From positions 1 to 33,671 of the forward strand of contig JBKPDF010000053.1 in the NCBI GenBank assembly GCA_046727735.1: a stretch of DNA of 33,671 nucleotides, in the 5' to 3' direction. Positions within the stretch are counted from its first letter, which is position 1, and each line of letters starts with the position of its first letter. The position numbers and the translations under genes were made by a program. Origin of the DNA: AP-16 sp046727735. Its GTDB lineage: Bacteria > Pseudomonadota > Alphaproteobacteria > Rhizobiales > Xanthobacteraceae. This document shows, in pieces, positions 15,089 to 22,355 of this stretch. Under the pieces are notes generated by a model, which saw only the letters and a list, made by a program, of their open reading frames with translations, was not told where the DNA came from and made no database searches.

Positions 15089-16473
15089 CCACGCTCGATA
15101 CGAGTCTTGCGACCCTGCGCTCGGCGGCCGTGCGCGCATCCGAGCTCTACGACCGCATCGGTCAGTGGCTCAAGGGATTGCTGCCGAAAGGCCTCTACGG
15201 CCGTTCGCTGCTCATCATCGTCACCCCGATGGTGATCCTGCAGTCGGTGGTGGCGTTCGTGTTCATGGAGCGTCACTGGAACACGGTGACGCGGCGACTC
15301 TCGGCAGCGGTGACCCAAGACATCGCAGCGGCGATCGACGTTTACAAAAGCTACCCGCAGGATGCCGACCGCACCGTCATTCGCCGCATAGCGCAGCAGC
15401 GGCTCGGATTGGTCATCGACTTCCTGCCCGGCACGGATCTGCCGCCGCCGGGAGCGAAACCGTTCTTTTCCTTGCTCGACCAGGCGCTCTCCCGCCAAAT
15501 CCGCCAGCAGATCGGCCGACCGTTCTGGATCGACACGGTCGGACGCTCCTCGATCGTGGAAATCCGCATCCAGCTCGACGATTCGGTGATGCGGGTTTTC
15601 GCGCAGCGCAATGCCGCCTACGCGTCCAATTCGCACATCTTCCTGCTGTGGATGGTCGGCACTTCGCTGGTGCTGCTCGGCGTCGCCATTCTGTTCCTGC
15701 GCAATCAGATTCGACCGATCCTGATGCTGGCGGACGCCGCGGAGGCATTCGGTAAAGGCCGCGACGTGCCGGGCTTCCGGCCGCGGGGCGCTAGCGAAGT
15801 ACGCCGCGCCGCCAATGCGTTTTTGGAGATGAAGCGCCGCGTCGAGCGCACGATCGAACAGCGCACCACGATGCTGGCGGGAGTCTCCCACGACCTGCGC
15901 ACGATTCTGACCCGCTTCAAGCTCGAATTGGCGCTGATCGAGGACAGCCCCGAAGTCGAGGCTCTGCGCCGCGACGTCGACGAAATGGGTCGCATGCTCG
16001 AGGCCTATCTGGCTTTTGCGCGCGGCGACGCCGGAGAGCAGTCGGCGCCGACCGACATGGCGGTGTTCCTGGAGGACCTCAAGGCCGACGCCGAGCGCCG
16101 CGGCCACCGCGCCAGCGCCGCGTTCCACGGCCCGCCGCTGGTCAGCGTGCGTCCTGCCGCGTTCCGCCGCTGTCTCGCCAACCTCGTATCCAACGCGGCG
16201 CGATTCGCGCACTCGATCGCGATCACCGGTCATCGCGATCACCGCTGGCTCACCGTGACGGTCGATGACGACGGTCCGGGCATTCCGGCCGGCATGCGCG
16301 AGGAAGTGTTCAAGCCGTTCCTGAGGCTCGACGATGCGCGCAATCAGGACGAGGGCGGCACCGGCCTCGGGCTCGCCATTGCCCGCGACATCGCGCGCTC
16401 CCACGGCGGCGACATCGTGCTCGGCGACAGCCCGCTTGGCGGCTTGCGGGCCACGGTCCGGGTGCCGGTCTAG
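15085..16473 (+). CDS. EnvZ-like sensor histidine kinase
   Basis: An inner-membrane sensor kinase of 462 residues. A cytoplasmic N-terminus is followed by TM1 (about 41-61), a periplasmic domain of about 120 residues, TM2 (about 185-205), a HAMP domain (NQIRPILMLADAAEAFGKG, ending near 255), and the H-box GVSHDLRTILTRFKLEL with His269. In the H-box the Pro usual in HDLRTPLTR is replaced by Ile. The ATP-binding domain has the N-box NLVSNAARFAH, G1 DDDGPGIPAG, F-box VFKPFLRLD and G2 GGTGLGLAIARDIARSHGG. GTG start at 15085 overlaps the response regulator stop. The periplasmic sensor region has no recognisable domain, so the signal is unknown. Confidence 0.94.
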   Translation: MTTLDTSLATLRSAAVRASELYDRIGQWLKGLLPKGLYGRSLLIIVTPMVILQSVVAFVFMERHWNTVTRRLSAAVTQDIAAAIDVYKSYPQDADRTVIRRIAQQRLGLVIDFLPGTDLPPPGAKPFFSLLDQALSRQIRQQIGRPFWIDTVGRSSIVEIRIQLDDSVMRVFAQRNAAYASNSHIFLLWMVGTSLVLLGVAILFLRNQIRPILMLADAAEAFGKGRDVPGFRPRGASEVRRAANAFLEMKRRVERTIEQRTTMLAGVSHDLRTILTRFKLELALIEDSPEVEALRRDVDEMGRMLEAYLAFARGDAGEQSAPTDMAVFLEDLKADAERRGHRASAAFHGPPLVSVRPAAFRRCLANLVSNAARFAHSIAITGHRDHRWLTVTVDDDGPGIPAGMREEVFKPFLRLDDARNQDEGGTGLGLAIARDIARSHGGDIVLGDSPLGGLRATVRVPV

Positions 16474-16504
16474 GTGCCCTCTTGTCGGGCTGCGCGCGCG
16501 GGAT

Positions 16505-17203
16505 TCACACCGCGATCGGTTCTTCTCCGGAGGGGGGCGGGGGCTCGGGGTCTCTGCGCCGGCGCCTTCGGCTTGGAACCAGGCGCGCGAGGACCGACGC
16601 GATCCCGCAAACGTCGTCGAGGAACGCGCCATAGCGGGCGCCGCGGGCAAGCTCGCGGTCGAGCGCCGCCATGGTGCTGGCTTGGCCGGGGTCCTCGTCC
16701 TCGACCCAGGTGCGCAACACCGAGGCATAAAGCAGCGCCAAGCCCTGCGCCCGCACCAAGCCCTGCGGCCCGGCCGCATCCATATCGGCGGCGGTGAGCA
16801 TCCATTGCTGCGAGCGCACCGCCATTTGATTGAGCGCCAGCGCGAGAGCGGGGTTGCGGCGGGTCGAGCGCATCAGCGAGCGGATCGCGGCCCTATGCGG
16901 CGCGAGCGTTTCGAGCCGGCGCATCAGCACATCGAACAGCCGCTCGCGCGGCGGCTCGCCGGCGAGCTCGGGATCACCGCCGGCGAGTACTTGCCGGTCG
17001 ATCTCCTTCACCTGCGCGGCCAGCACACCCATCGGCGACCCGAACTCGGCACGGCATTCGGCGAGCGACAATCCGGCGCGCGCGGCAACCTCGCTGAACG
17101 AGATTTCTTCGAACGGCCGTTCGGCCAACAATGCCATGAAGGCGCGGATGATCTTGGCGCGGTTCGTGTCCGCGGAAGTTTCCGGCTGCGGCTTGCGAGC
17201 CAT
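16505..17203 (-). CDS. TetR/AcrR family transcriptional regulator
   Basis: A 232-residue regulator. The N-terminal TetR helix-turn-helix runs RAKIIRAFMALLAERPFEEISFSEVAARAGLSLAECRAEFGSPMGVL (about 15-61). The helical C-terminal part contains the segment TWVEDEDPGQASTMAALDRELARG, and the protein ends in a run of arginines and prolines. The ATG at 17203 is chosen because GGGAGAG precedes it and the N-terminus fits TetR proteins. No divergent target gene is adjacent; it lies downstream of proC on the same strand with a 192-base gap. Ligand and regulon unknown. Its stop faces the kinase stop with only 31 bases between. Confidence 0.85.
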   Translation of the reverse strand: MARKPQPETSADTNRAKIIRAFMALLAERPFEEISFSEVAARAGLSLAECRAEFGSPMGVLAAQVKEIDRQVLAGGDPELAGEPPRERLFDVLMRRLETLAPHRAAIRSLMRSTRRNPALALALNQMAVRSQQWMLTAADMDAAGPQGLVRAQGLALLYASVLRTWVEDEDPGQASTMAALDRELARGARYGAFLDDVCGIASVLARLVPSRRRRRRDPEPPPPSGEEPIAV

Positions 17204-17395
17204 CGCGCTCTCTCCCTGGCCCGACCCGCCCCCGCCGGATTCTAGGGAGTCCGGCGCAAGTTTGGTAGGGCCGGCCCGTTGGGTAGGTCGAGGGGCAGCG
17301 AAAACCGATGACCGAGGGCCATCGTCCACGCGGAAACCGGGAGCTCGATGGCCAATCTCGCGGGTATCGCCTTTGGCTCAACCCACGCCTTGACG

Positions 17396-18241
17396 CTACT
17401 GAGAAGCCAGCTCTTGCGAGCGGCGGGTCGCGGCGAGGACCGCGCGGTGCACGAGCGGCGCCAATCCCTCGCGTCCCATGAGCACTTCGAGCGCCGCGGC
17501 CGTCGTGCCGCCCGGGGACGTGACGTTCTTGCGCAACGTCGCAGCATCGACGGGCGATGTCGCGAGCAGCGCGCCCGCACCGGCGATCGTCGCGCGCGAA
17601 AGACGCGCGGCGAGATCCTCGGGCAGGCCCGCAGCCGCGCCGGCCCGAGCGAGCGTCTCGGCCAACAAGAACACGTAAGCCGGCCCCGATCCCGACACCG
17701 CCGTCACGGCGTCGAGCAAGCTTTCGTCCTCGACCCATTCGACCGCGCCGACGGCGCCGAGCAACGCCTCGGCCATCTGGCGCTGGCGCCGGGACACCGC
17801 CGCGTTCGGCACCGCGACCGTGATTCCTCGGCCGATCGAGGCCGGCAGATTCGGCATGGCGCGGATCAATGCCCGCTTCGGGAGCGCGCTCGCCAGGCTC
17901 TCGATCGCACGACCGGCCATGATCGAGATAACGACGCTGTTCGGCCCGGCCCATGGCGAGAGCGCCGGAACCACCTCGTCGGCGGACTGCGGCTTGACCG
18001 CGATGACGACGATGTCGGCTTCCTCCCGCCTCTCCGGGTTCAGCCGCAGTCCTGCCGATCTCAGCTTTGCCAGCTCGCGCGACGGCTGCGGCTCGAGCAC
18101 GATCACGCGCGCAGGATTGATCCCGAGCGCGATCCAGCCCTCGAGCATCGCGCCGCCCATTTTGCCGGCGCCAACGAGGAGCAGCGTTCCGGCAAAGTCC
18201 GCGAGCTCGCGTGAGCGGTCGGGCGGCATCGGTGCAGGCAT
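17396..18241 (-). CDS. proC: Pyrroline-5-carboxylate reductase
   Basis: Last step of proline synthesis: NAD(P)H-dependent reduction of 1-pyrroline-5-carboxylate; cytoplasmic, 281 residues. The dinucleotide-binding motif LLVGAGKMGGAMLEGW lies at about 21-36. VVIAVKPQ, RAMPNLPASIGRG and the C-terminal signature AVSGSGPAYVFLLAETLARAG with NVTSPGGTTAAALEVL complete the family pattern. The ATG at 18241 is set by GGAGG seven bases upstream; a second ATG four codons on is also possible. Lies 92 bases after ybjN on the same strand, the common neighbour in this order. Confidence 0.95.
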   Translation of the reverse strand: MPAPMPPDRSRELADFAGTLLLVGAGKMGGAMLEGWIALGINPARVIVLEPQPSRELAKLRSAGLRLNPERREEADIVVIAVKPQSADEVVPALSPWAGPNSVVISIMAGRAIESLASALPKRALIRAMPNLPASIGRGITVAVPNAAVSRRQRQMAEALLGAVGAVEWVEDESLLDAVTAVSGSGPAYVFLLAETLARAGAAAGLPEDLAARLSRATIAGAGALLATSPVDAATLRKNVTSPGGTTAAALEVLMGREGLAPLVHRAVLAATRRSQELASQ

Positions 18242-18333
18242 GGTTGCCTCCGTAGGCGGATCGCGCCGCGCGAGCGCGGGACGGCCATTCCCGGATTCCG
18301 CTTCGCGCAACGGGGCTGCGGAGGCCGGAGGTA

Positions 18334-18834
18334 TCAGGCCTCGCCGGAGGTGTCGAACATCGCCGAGTCCATCGCCTCGCGTGCGGGCTTGCCGGCCCAC
18401 ACCACGAACTGGAACGCCTGGAAATAGCGCTCGCAGGCCTCGAGCGCGGCCTCGAGCAGCGCCTCGCACTGCTTGCCGGAAGCCTCGACGCCGCCCGACA
18501 GCACCAGCGAATGCCGGAACATCACGAGACTCTCGCCCGGCCACAGGTCGAAATGGCCGACCCACAATTGCTCATTGATGTGGGACAAGAGCTGGCGAAC
18601 CTCGATCTTGCGCCGCTCCGGGACCTTGAGATCGAACGCACAGGCGAGATGCAGCGCCTCGATCTCGTCCATCCAGGTGAACGAGACGTGATAATCGCTC
18701 CAGCGGCCCGCGATCGAGATGGTGATCTCGTCGTCGGCGGCGCGATCGAACGACCAGTCGTGGACTGCGGCGAGGCGCTCGACCACGTCGACCGGATTGA
18801 CCTGACGCTCGCCGGAGAGGTCGATCAGCGACAT
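18334..18834 (-). CDS. YbjN domain protein
   Basis: A 166-residue protein of the YbjN family (type III secretion chaperone-like fold, function unclear; E. coli YbjN is linked to stress tolerance and motility control). Typical features are an N-terminal NPVDVVERLAAVHDWSFDR, a strand region ITISIAGRWSDYHVSFTWMDEIEALHLACAF, LLSHINEQLWVGHFDLWPGESLVMFRHSLVL, and a long C-terminal helix around CERYFQAFQFVVWAGK. The ATG is preceded by GGGGGGAC. Upstream gene of proC and probably co-transcribed with it. Confidence 0.88.
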   Translation of the reverse strand: MSLIDLSGERQVNPVDVVERLAAVHDWSFDRAADDEITISIAGRWSDYHVSFTWMDEIEALHLACAFDLKVPERRKIEVRQLLSHINEQLWVGHFDLWPGESLVMFRHSLVLSGGVEASGKQCEALLEAALEACERYFQAFQFVVWAGKPAREAMDSAMFDTSGEA

Positions 18835-19112
18835 GTCGTCCCCCCGCGGTGGCCGAAGGCCGCCATCCCCGCGTTCGCGAGGGACCTCGACCGGCAGAAT
18901 ACGCCGACGGGCTTTCAGGAACGCGCACGCGACCGAACGCGACCAAACACGCCACGAACCAAACGAATCACTCGCCGGCCGAATATAGCCGGTCGAGTCA
19001 CGTCGTTATAGACGTTCGTCGATTTGATCGAGGATTCGCAGAATCCCGGCAATGCGCCGGGCGAAACCGTCCACAGCGCCCGTCTGCGGCATTTTGACTC
19101 GGGCCGGAGGAT
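18835..19112. other. Intergenic region upstream of ybjN
   Basis: Together with the inverted repeat at 19113-19205 this makes a 383-base gap between the prs stop and the ybjN start. It contains no supported gene. It must hold the ybjN/proC promoter; a CTATAT hexamer is seen on the minus strand near 18985-18990, but no matching -35 could be identified. Confidence 0.4.
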
Positions 19113-19205
19113 GTAGCCCGGATGGAGCGCCCGTTCCGCGGGCGCGAAATCCGGGGCCGCTGTTCCCGGATTGCGCGCCGCCACGCGGCGCTTCATCCGG
19201 GCTAC
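19113..19205. repeat. Long inverted repeat of the GTAGCCCGGATG type after prs
   Basis: Outer arms GTAGCCCGGATGGAGCGC and GCGCTTCATCCGGGCTAC (with one inserted T on the right) enclose a second pair (AAATCCGGG/CCCGGATT). I know this as a frequent dispersed palindrome of Bradyrhizobium-like genomes. It lies 12 bases after the prs stop and may form the transcript end. Confidence 0.8.
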
Positions 19206-19217
19206 GAAGCGCGCACC

Positions 19218-20183
19218 TCAATCGAACAGGCTGGAGACCGATTCTTCGGTCGCGGTGCGTCCGATGGCTTCGCCGATCAGCGACGCGATCGACAGCACGC
19301 GAATATTGCGGGCGACGCGCACGGCCTCGGTCGGCTGGATCGAGTCGGTGATGACCAGCTCCTTGAGCCCGGAAGCGCTGATGCGGCCGACCGCGCCGCC
19401 GGACAGAACCCCGTGGCTGATATAGGCGTAGACCTCGCTCGCGCCCTGGCCCAACAGCGCGTCGGCGGCGTTGATCAGCGTGCCGCCGGAATCGATGATG
19501 TCGTCGACCAGGATGCAAGTGCGCGCCTCGACTTCGCCGATCACGTTCATGACTTCGGATTCGCCGGCGCGCTCGCGGCGCTTGTCGATGATGGCGAGCG
19601 GCGCATTGATGCGCTTGGCGAGGCCGCGCGCGCGCACCACGCCTCCGACGTCGGGCGAGACGATGATCAGCTTGGAGAGATCGAACCGCTCGCGGATGTC
19701 GCGCACCATCACCGGCGAGGCGAAGAGATTATCGGCCGGGATGTCGAAGAAGCCCTGGATCTGCCCGGCGTGCAGATCGAGGGTCATGATGCGGTCGGCG
19801 CCCGCGCGCGTGATCAGGTTTGCAACGAGCTTCGCCGAGATCGGGGTGCGCGGCCCCACTTTGCGGTCCTGCCGGGCATAGCCGAAATACGGGATCACCG
19901 CCGTGACGCGCCGCGCCGAGGAGCGCCGCAGCGCGTCGATGATGATCAGCAGCTCCATCAAGTGATCGTTGGCCGGATAGGAGGTCGACTGCAGGACGAA
20001 GACGTCGGCGCCGCGTACGTTCTCCTGGATCTCGACGAAGATCTCCATGTCGGCGAAGCGCCGCACCACCGCCTTGGCGAGCGGGCGTTCGAGATAGGCG
20101 GCGATGGCTTCGGAGAGGGCGCGATTGGAATTGCCGGCAACCAGCCGGATCGCCCCGTTATTGGTCGCCGCCGACCGTTGCAT
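19218..20183 (-). CDS. prs: Ribose-phosphate pyrophosphokinase (PRPP synthase)
   Basis: Makes 5-phosphoribosyl 1-diphosphate from ribose 5-phosphate and ATP for nucleotide, His and Trp synthesis; cytoplasmic hexamer, class I. 321 residues from the chosen start. Conserved blocks are LVAGNSNRALSEAIA (14-28), FADMEIFVEI (43-52), PYFGYARQDRKVGPRTPISAK (98-118, ATP-binding loop region), DLHAGQIQGFFDIP (136-149), SPDVGGVVRARGLAK (176-190), the catalytic KRRER (201-205) and the PRPP loop VDDIIDSGGT (226-235). An ATG 10 codons earlier exists, but the one at 20183 has GAGG upstream and better matches family length. Confidence 0.96.
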   Translation of the reverse strand: MQRSAATNNGAIRLVAGNSNRALSEAIAAYLERPLAKAVVRRFADMEIFVEIQENVRGADVFVLQSTSYPANDHLMELLIIIDALRRSSARRVTAVIPYFGYARQDRKVGPRTPISAKLVANLITRAGADRIMTLDLHAGQIQGFFDIPADNLFASPVMVRDIRERFDLSKLIIVSPDVGGVVRARGLAKRINAPLAIIDKRRERAGESEVMNVIGEVEARTCILVDDIIDSGGTLINAADALLGQGASEVYAYISHGVLSGGAVGRISASGLKELVITDSIQPTEAVRVARNIRVLSIASLIGEAIGRTATEESVSSLFD

Positions 20184-20209
20184 CGCGCCGGACCTCGTTT
20201 GCGCGGGGG

Positions 20210-20237
20210 TCATAACAAGCGCAGGCCAAGCCGGCAA
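20210..20237 (-). promoter_or_regulatory. Weak candidate promoter of prs
   Basis: On the minus strand TTGCCG (20232-20237), 16 bases, TTATGA (20210-20215). If real, the upstream in-frame ATG (20211-20213) lies inside the -10 box and cannot be the start codon, supporting the ATG at 20183. Confidence 0.25.
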
Positions 20238-20385
20238 TATCGGCACTTACGCGCTTCCGCACAGTGTGAATTCCTGCGGAAGCCCCGACGCGAGCTCAAA
20301 GATATCAAAGACAGTTCAACAGCTTACGCGGATTGCGGCCGCGGCGTGCGCCGCCTGGCGTCCGCAAGTAGGATGACCAGAAAGC

Positions 20386-20985
20386 CTATTCCTGCGCGAA
20401 CGCGGCCTGAATCGTCGGCAGTGGCATGCCCGCAAAAGCCGCCGGGATCGTGGGCTCCGCCGCGGCAATTGCGGTCTCCGGCCCGGTGAGGAAACCGGTC
20501 AGGGCGTCCATGCTGGTCGCCGCGATGCGGGCGAGCATTGCATCGTCGAGCAGCGCCCAGGCATCCGTCCGTTTACCCGGAAAAACTTCCTCGCCGGCGA
20601 TGCGGAATGCCCGATGCCTCTGTGCGTCGTAGACGTCCCACACCCAGCCGATGTGAGTCCTGCCGTGGGCCAGCAGGGCGGCGAGATAGCCGCGGACCCG
20701 ATAGGCAGGCTGGCCGGCGCGGGACACGACGAGGATCCGCCGCTGCTCGGCCTCCGCCGAAAGTTTCGCGACTAGTTTTTGGAAGATCGGCAGCGGCGGA
20801 CCGTCGATCGATTCGAACGCGATGGTGGGACCGCTCAGCTGTGCCTGCACTAGTGTCGGGGTTCCGTCGTTGACGCAGCCCGTGAGCGCGAGCGCCAGCA
20901 CCATTACGGATCCGAATCGAGTCGGAACGGAGCCGAATCGAACCGCGTGGGCCTCCGCCCCCGTACGCGCCCTCGCTTTGCGCAT
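20386..20985 (-). CDS. Putative lipoprotein of unknown function
   Basis: A protein of up to 199 residues with a lipobox: the hydrophobic stretch SVMVLALALTGC ends in a Cys followed by VNDG, so it should be lipidated and held in the membrane. The mature part has IAFESIDGPPLPIFQKLVAKLSAEA, a segment RILVVSRAGQPAYRVRGYLAA and WVWDVYDAQRHRAFRIAGEE, as in rhizobial hypothetical lipoproteins with a stress or sugar-binding-like fold; I do not know the function. The start used is ATG 20985 after GGGGGTG, but an ATG 12 residues before the Cys is possible. The upstream residues include a short tandem (RFGSVPTRFGSV) encoded by repeated CGATTCGGA-like bases. Confidence 0.72.
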   Translation of the reverse strand: MRKARARTGAEAHAVRFGSVPTRFGSVMVLALALTGCVNDGTPTLVQAQLSGPTIAFESIDGPPLPIFQKLVAKLSAEAEQRRILVVSRAGQPAYRVRGYLAALLAHGRTHIGWVWDVYDAQRHRAFRIAGEEVFPGKRTDAWALLDDAMLARIAATSMDALTGFLTGPETAIAAAEPTIPAAFAGMPLPTIQAAFAQE

Positions 20986-21106
20986 GACACCCCCGGCCGC
21001 TCTGACGGCGGCTCGTTCGGGCCGGCCTTGAGGCCGGTTAACGATTTGGTAACGGTAAATTGCGGCGCGGTCCAGGCGGGGCCGGAGCGCGAGCCGTAGC
21101 CTCCAG

Positions 21107-21221
21107 TCACCTCCCCCCGCCTGCGGGGGAGGTCGACCCCGAGGCGGTCGGGAGGGGGCACATTGACGAGATAGTGCGGCATACCCCTCCCCATCCCTCC
21201 CCCGCAAGCGGAGGAGGGAGG
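21107..21221. repeat. Dispersed palindrome, copy 4
   Basis: CACCTCCCCCCGCCTGCGGG then GGAGGTCGACC at the left, an inner TCGGGAGGGGG / TACCCCTCCCC pair, and the block CCCTCCCCATCCCTCCCCC then GCGGAGGAGGGAGG on the right. Nearest relative in the window is the copy inside uvrC (same block order). It lies between pgeF and the lipoprotein gene, which are transcribed in the same direction. Confidence 0.85.
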
Positions 21222-21237
21222 AGCTTGCGGCTCGGCC

Positions 21238-22011
21238 TCACTCCACCAGTGCGATCGCGCTGATGTGGCGGCCGTAATCGGCCTCGGCGCGGTGGGTGGC
21301 ACGGCGATAGCTGAAGAAATCTTCCGCTTCCGCGTAAGTGCAGCGCCTGAGATCCTCGAATTTGCCGACCTTCGCCCGTTCGAGCCGGTGCCGGATGTAC
21401 CCCGGCAGGTCGAACATCGCGTGCCCGTCGGCTTGTGCACGCCCGAAGAACCGCGCGTTCTGTGCGTCCGCCGCGGCGAACCGCGCGACGAATTCCGGGC
21501 CGACCTCGTAGCTCTGCCGCCGGATCGCGGGTCCGAGCGCGGCATGGATACGGGAGCGATCCGCGCCGAGGCCTTCCATCGCCGCAAGCGTCGCCTCGAG
21601 GATTCCGGAAAGCGCACCCTTCCAGCCGACATGGGCGGCGCCGACGACCTGTGCGCCGGGATCCGCCAGCAGCACCGGACCGCAATCGGCGGTGCTGATG
21701 CCGACCGCGAGAGCGCGCACTCGGGTCACGACCGCGTCGGCCCGCGGCGCGTCCTCGCGCGTCCATGGCCGCTCGGCGACGACGACGTTCGGCGAATGCA
21801 CCTGATAGGCGGTGACGAGATGCTTCGTGGCGAGCGCGCGCGCCATGCGGGCCCGGTTCTCCCGGACGTTTTGGGCCGCATCACGCGAGCCGATCCCGCC
21901 GTTGAGGCTGGCATAGAGCCCGCCCGACACGCCGCCGTGGCGGGTGAAGAAGCCGTGGCGGACATTGGGGAGCGCCGTGAGCGAGGCGGCGCGCAGCATC
22001 ATCTCGGGCAT
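21238..22011 (-). CDS. pgeF: Peptidoglycan editing factor PgeF (YfiH/laccase-domain family)
   Basis: A cytoplasmic protein that removes wrongly incorporated residues at the second position of peptidoglycan stem peptides; family members also show purine nucleoside phosphorylase-like activity. 257 residues. It has the family N-terminus VRHGFFTRHGGVSGGLYASLNGG (18-40) and the metal-site residues His72 (YQVHSPNV), Cys110 (ISTADCGPVLL) and His127 (GAAHVGWKG). GPAIRRQSYEVGPEF and the ending FFSYRRATHRAEADYGRHISAI are typical. The ATG at 22011 is used; a second Met follows three residues later. Upstream lies a dispersed palindrome. Confidence 0.93.
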   Translation of the reverse strand: MPEMMLRAASLTALPNVRHGFFTRHGGVSGGLYASLNGGIGSRDAAQNVRENRARMARALATKHLVTAYQVHSPNVVVAERPWTREDAPRADAVVTRVRALAVGISTADCGPVLLADPGAQVVGAAHVGWKGALSGILEATLAAMEGLGADRSRIHAALGPAIRRQSYEVGPEFVARFAAADAQNARFFGRAQADGHAMFDLPGYIRHRLERAKVGKFEDLRRCTYAEAEDFFSYRRATHRAEADYGRHISAIALVE

Positions 22012-22097
22012 GCCAAAAACTTCCCGCTTCGGCGCCGAGTGTCAAATTGCGGGCTCTGGTACCCTCTCCGCTTGCGAAACCCGAGCGGCAAGCGCGC

Positions 22098-22222
22098 TTT
22101 CCCTCTCCCTCCCCGAAGGGGAGGGGGGCTCCTCGCAAAAGCGAGGAGCCGGGTGGGGAATCTTATTGTCCCCCACCCGGCTGCGTCCGATGACGCTCGC
22201 CGACCTCCCCTAAGGGGAGGTA
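22098..22222. repeat. Dispersed palindrome, copy 5, between divergent genes
   Basis: CCCTCCCCGAAGGGGAGGGG, a perfect inner hairpin CTCCTCGC-AAAA-GCGAGGAG, GGGTGGGG ... CCCCACCC, and CGACCTCCCCTAAGGGGAGG at the right end. Unlike copies 1 and 3 it lies between divergent starts (pgeF and the glutamate-synthase-like gene), so here it cannot serve as a terminator for the annotated flanking genes. Confidence 0.85.
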
Positions 22223-22355
22223 AAGAGCTGCGAGATATTGATGCGGCCATTTGCTGCACCGCACCGAAAGGTTCCGCGAGCGCTGTCGGATAGATGCTGG
22301 TAAGAAAGCGCCGAGTCGGTGCCTAAAAAACCGGCGCGTGCGCAAGGAAACGCCA

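Noticed and set aside
19122..20489. A 455-codon plus-strand frame across prs
   Set aside because: Mirror frame of the strongly conserved prs gene; no independent protein signature.
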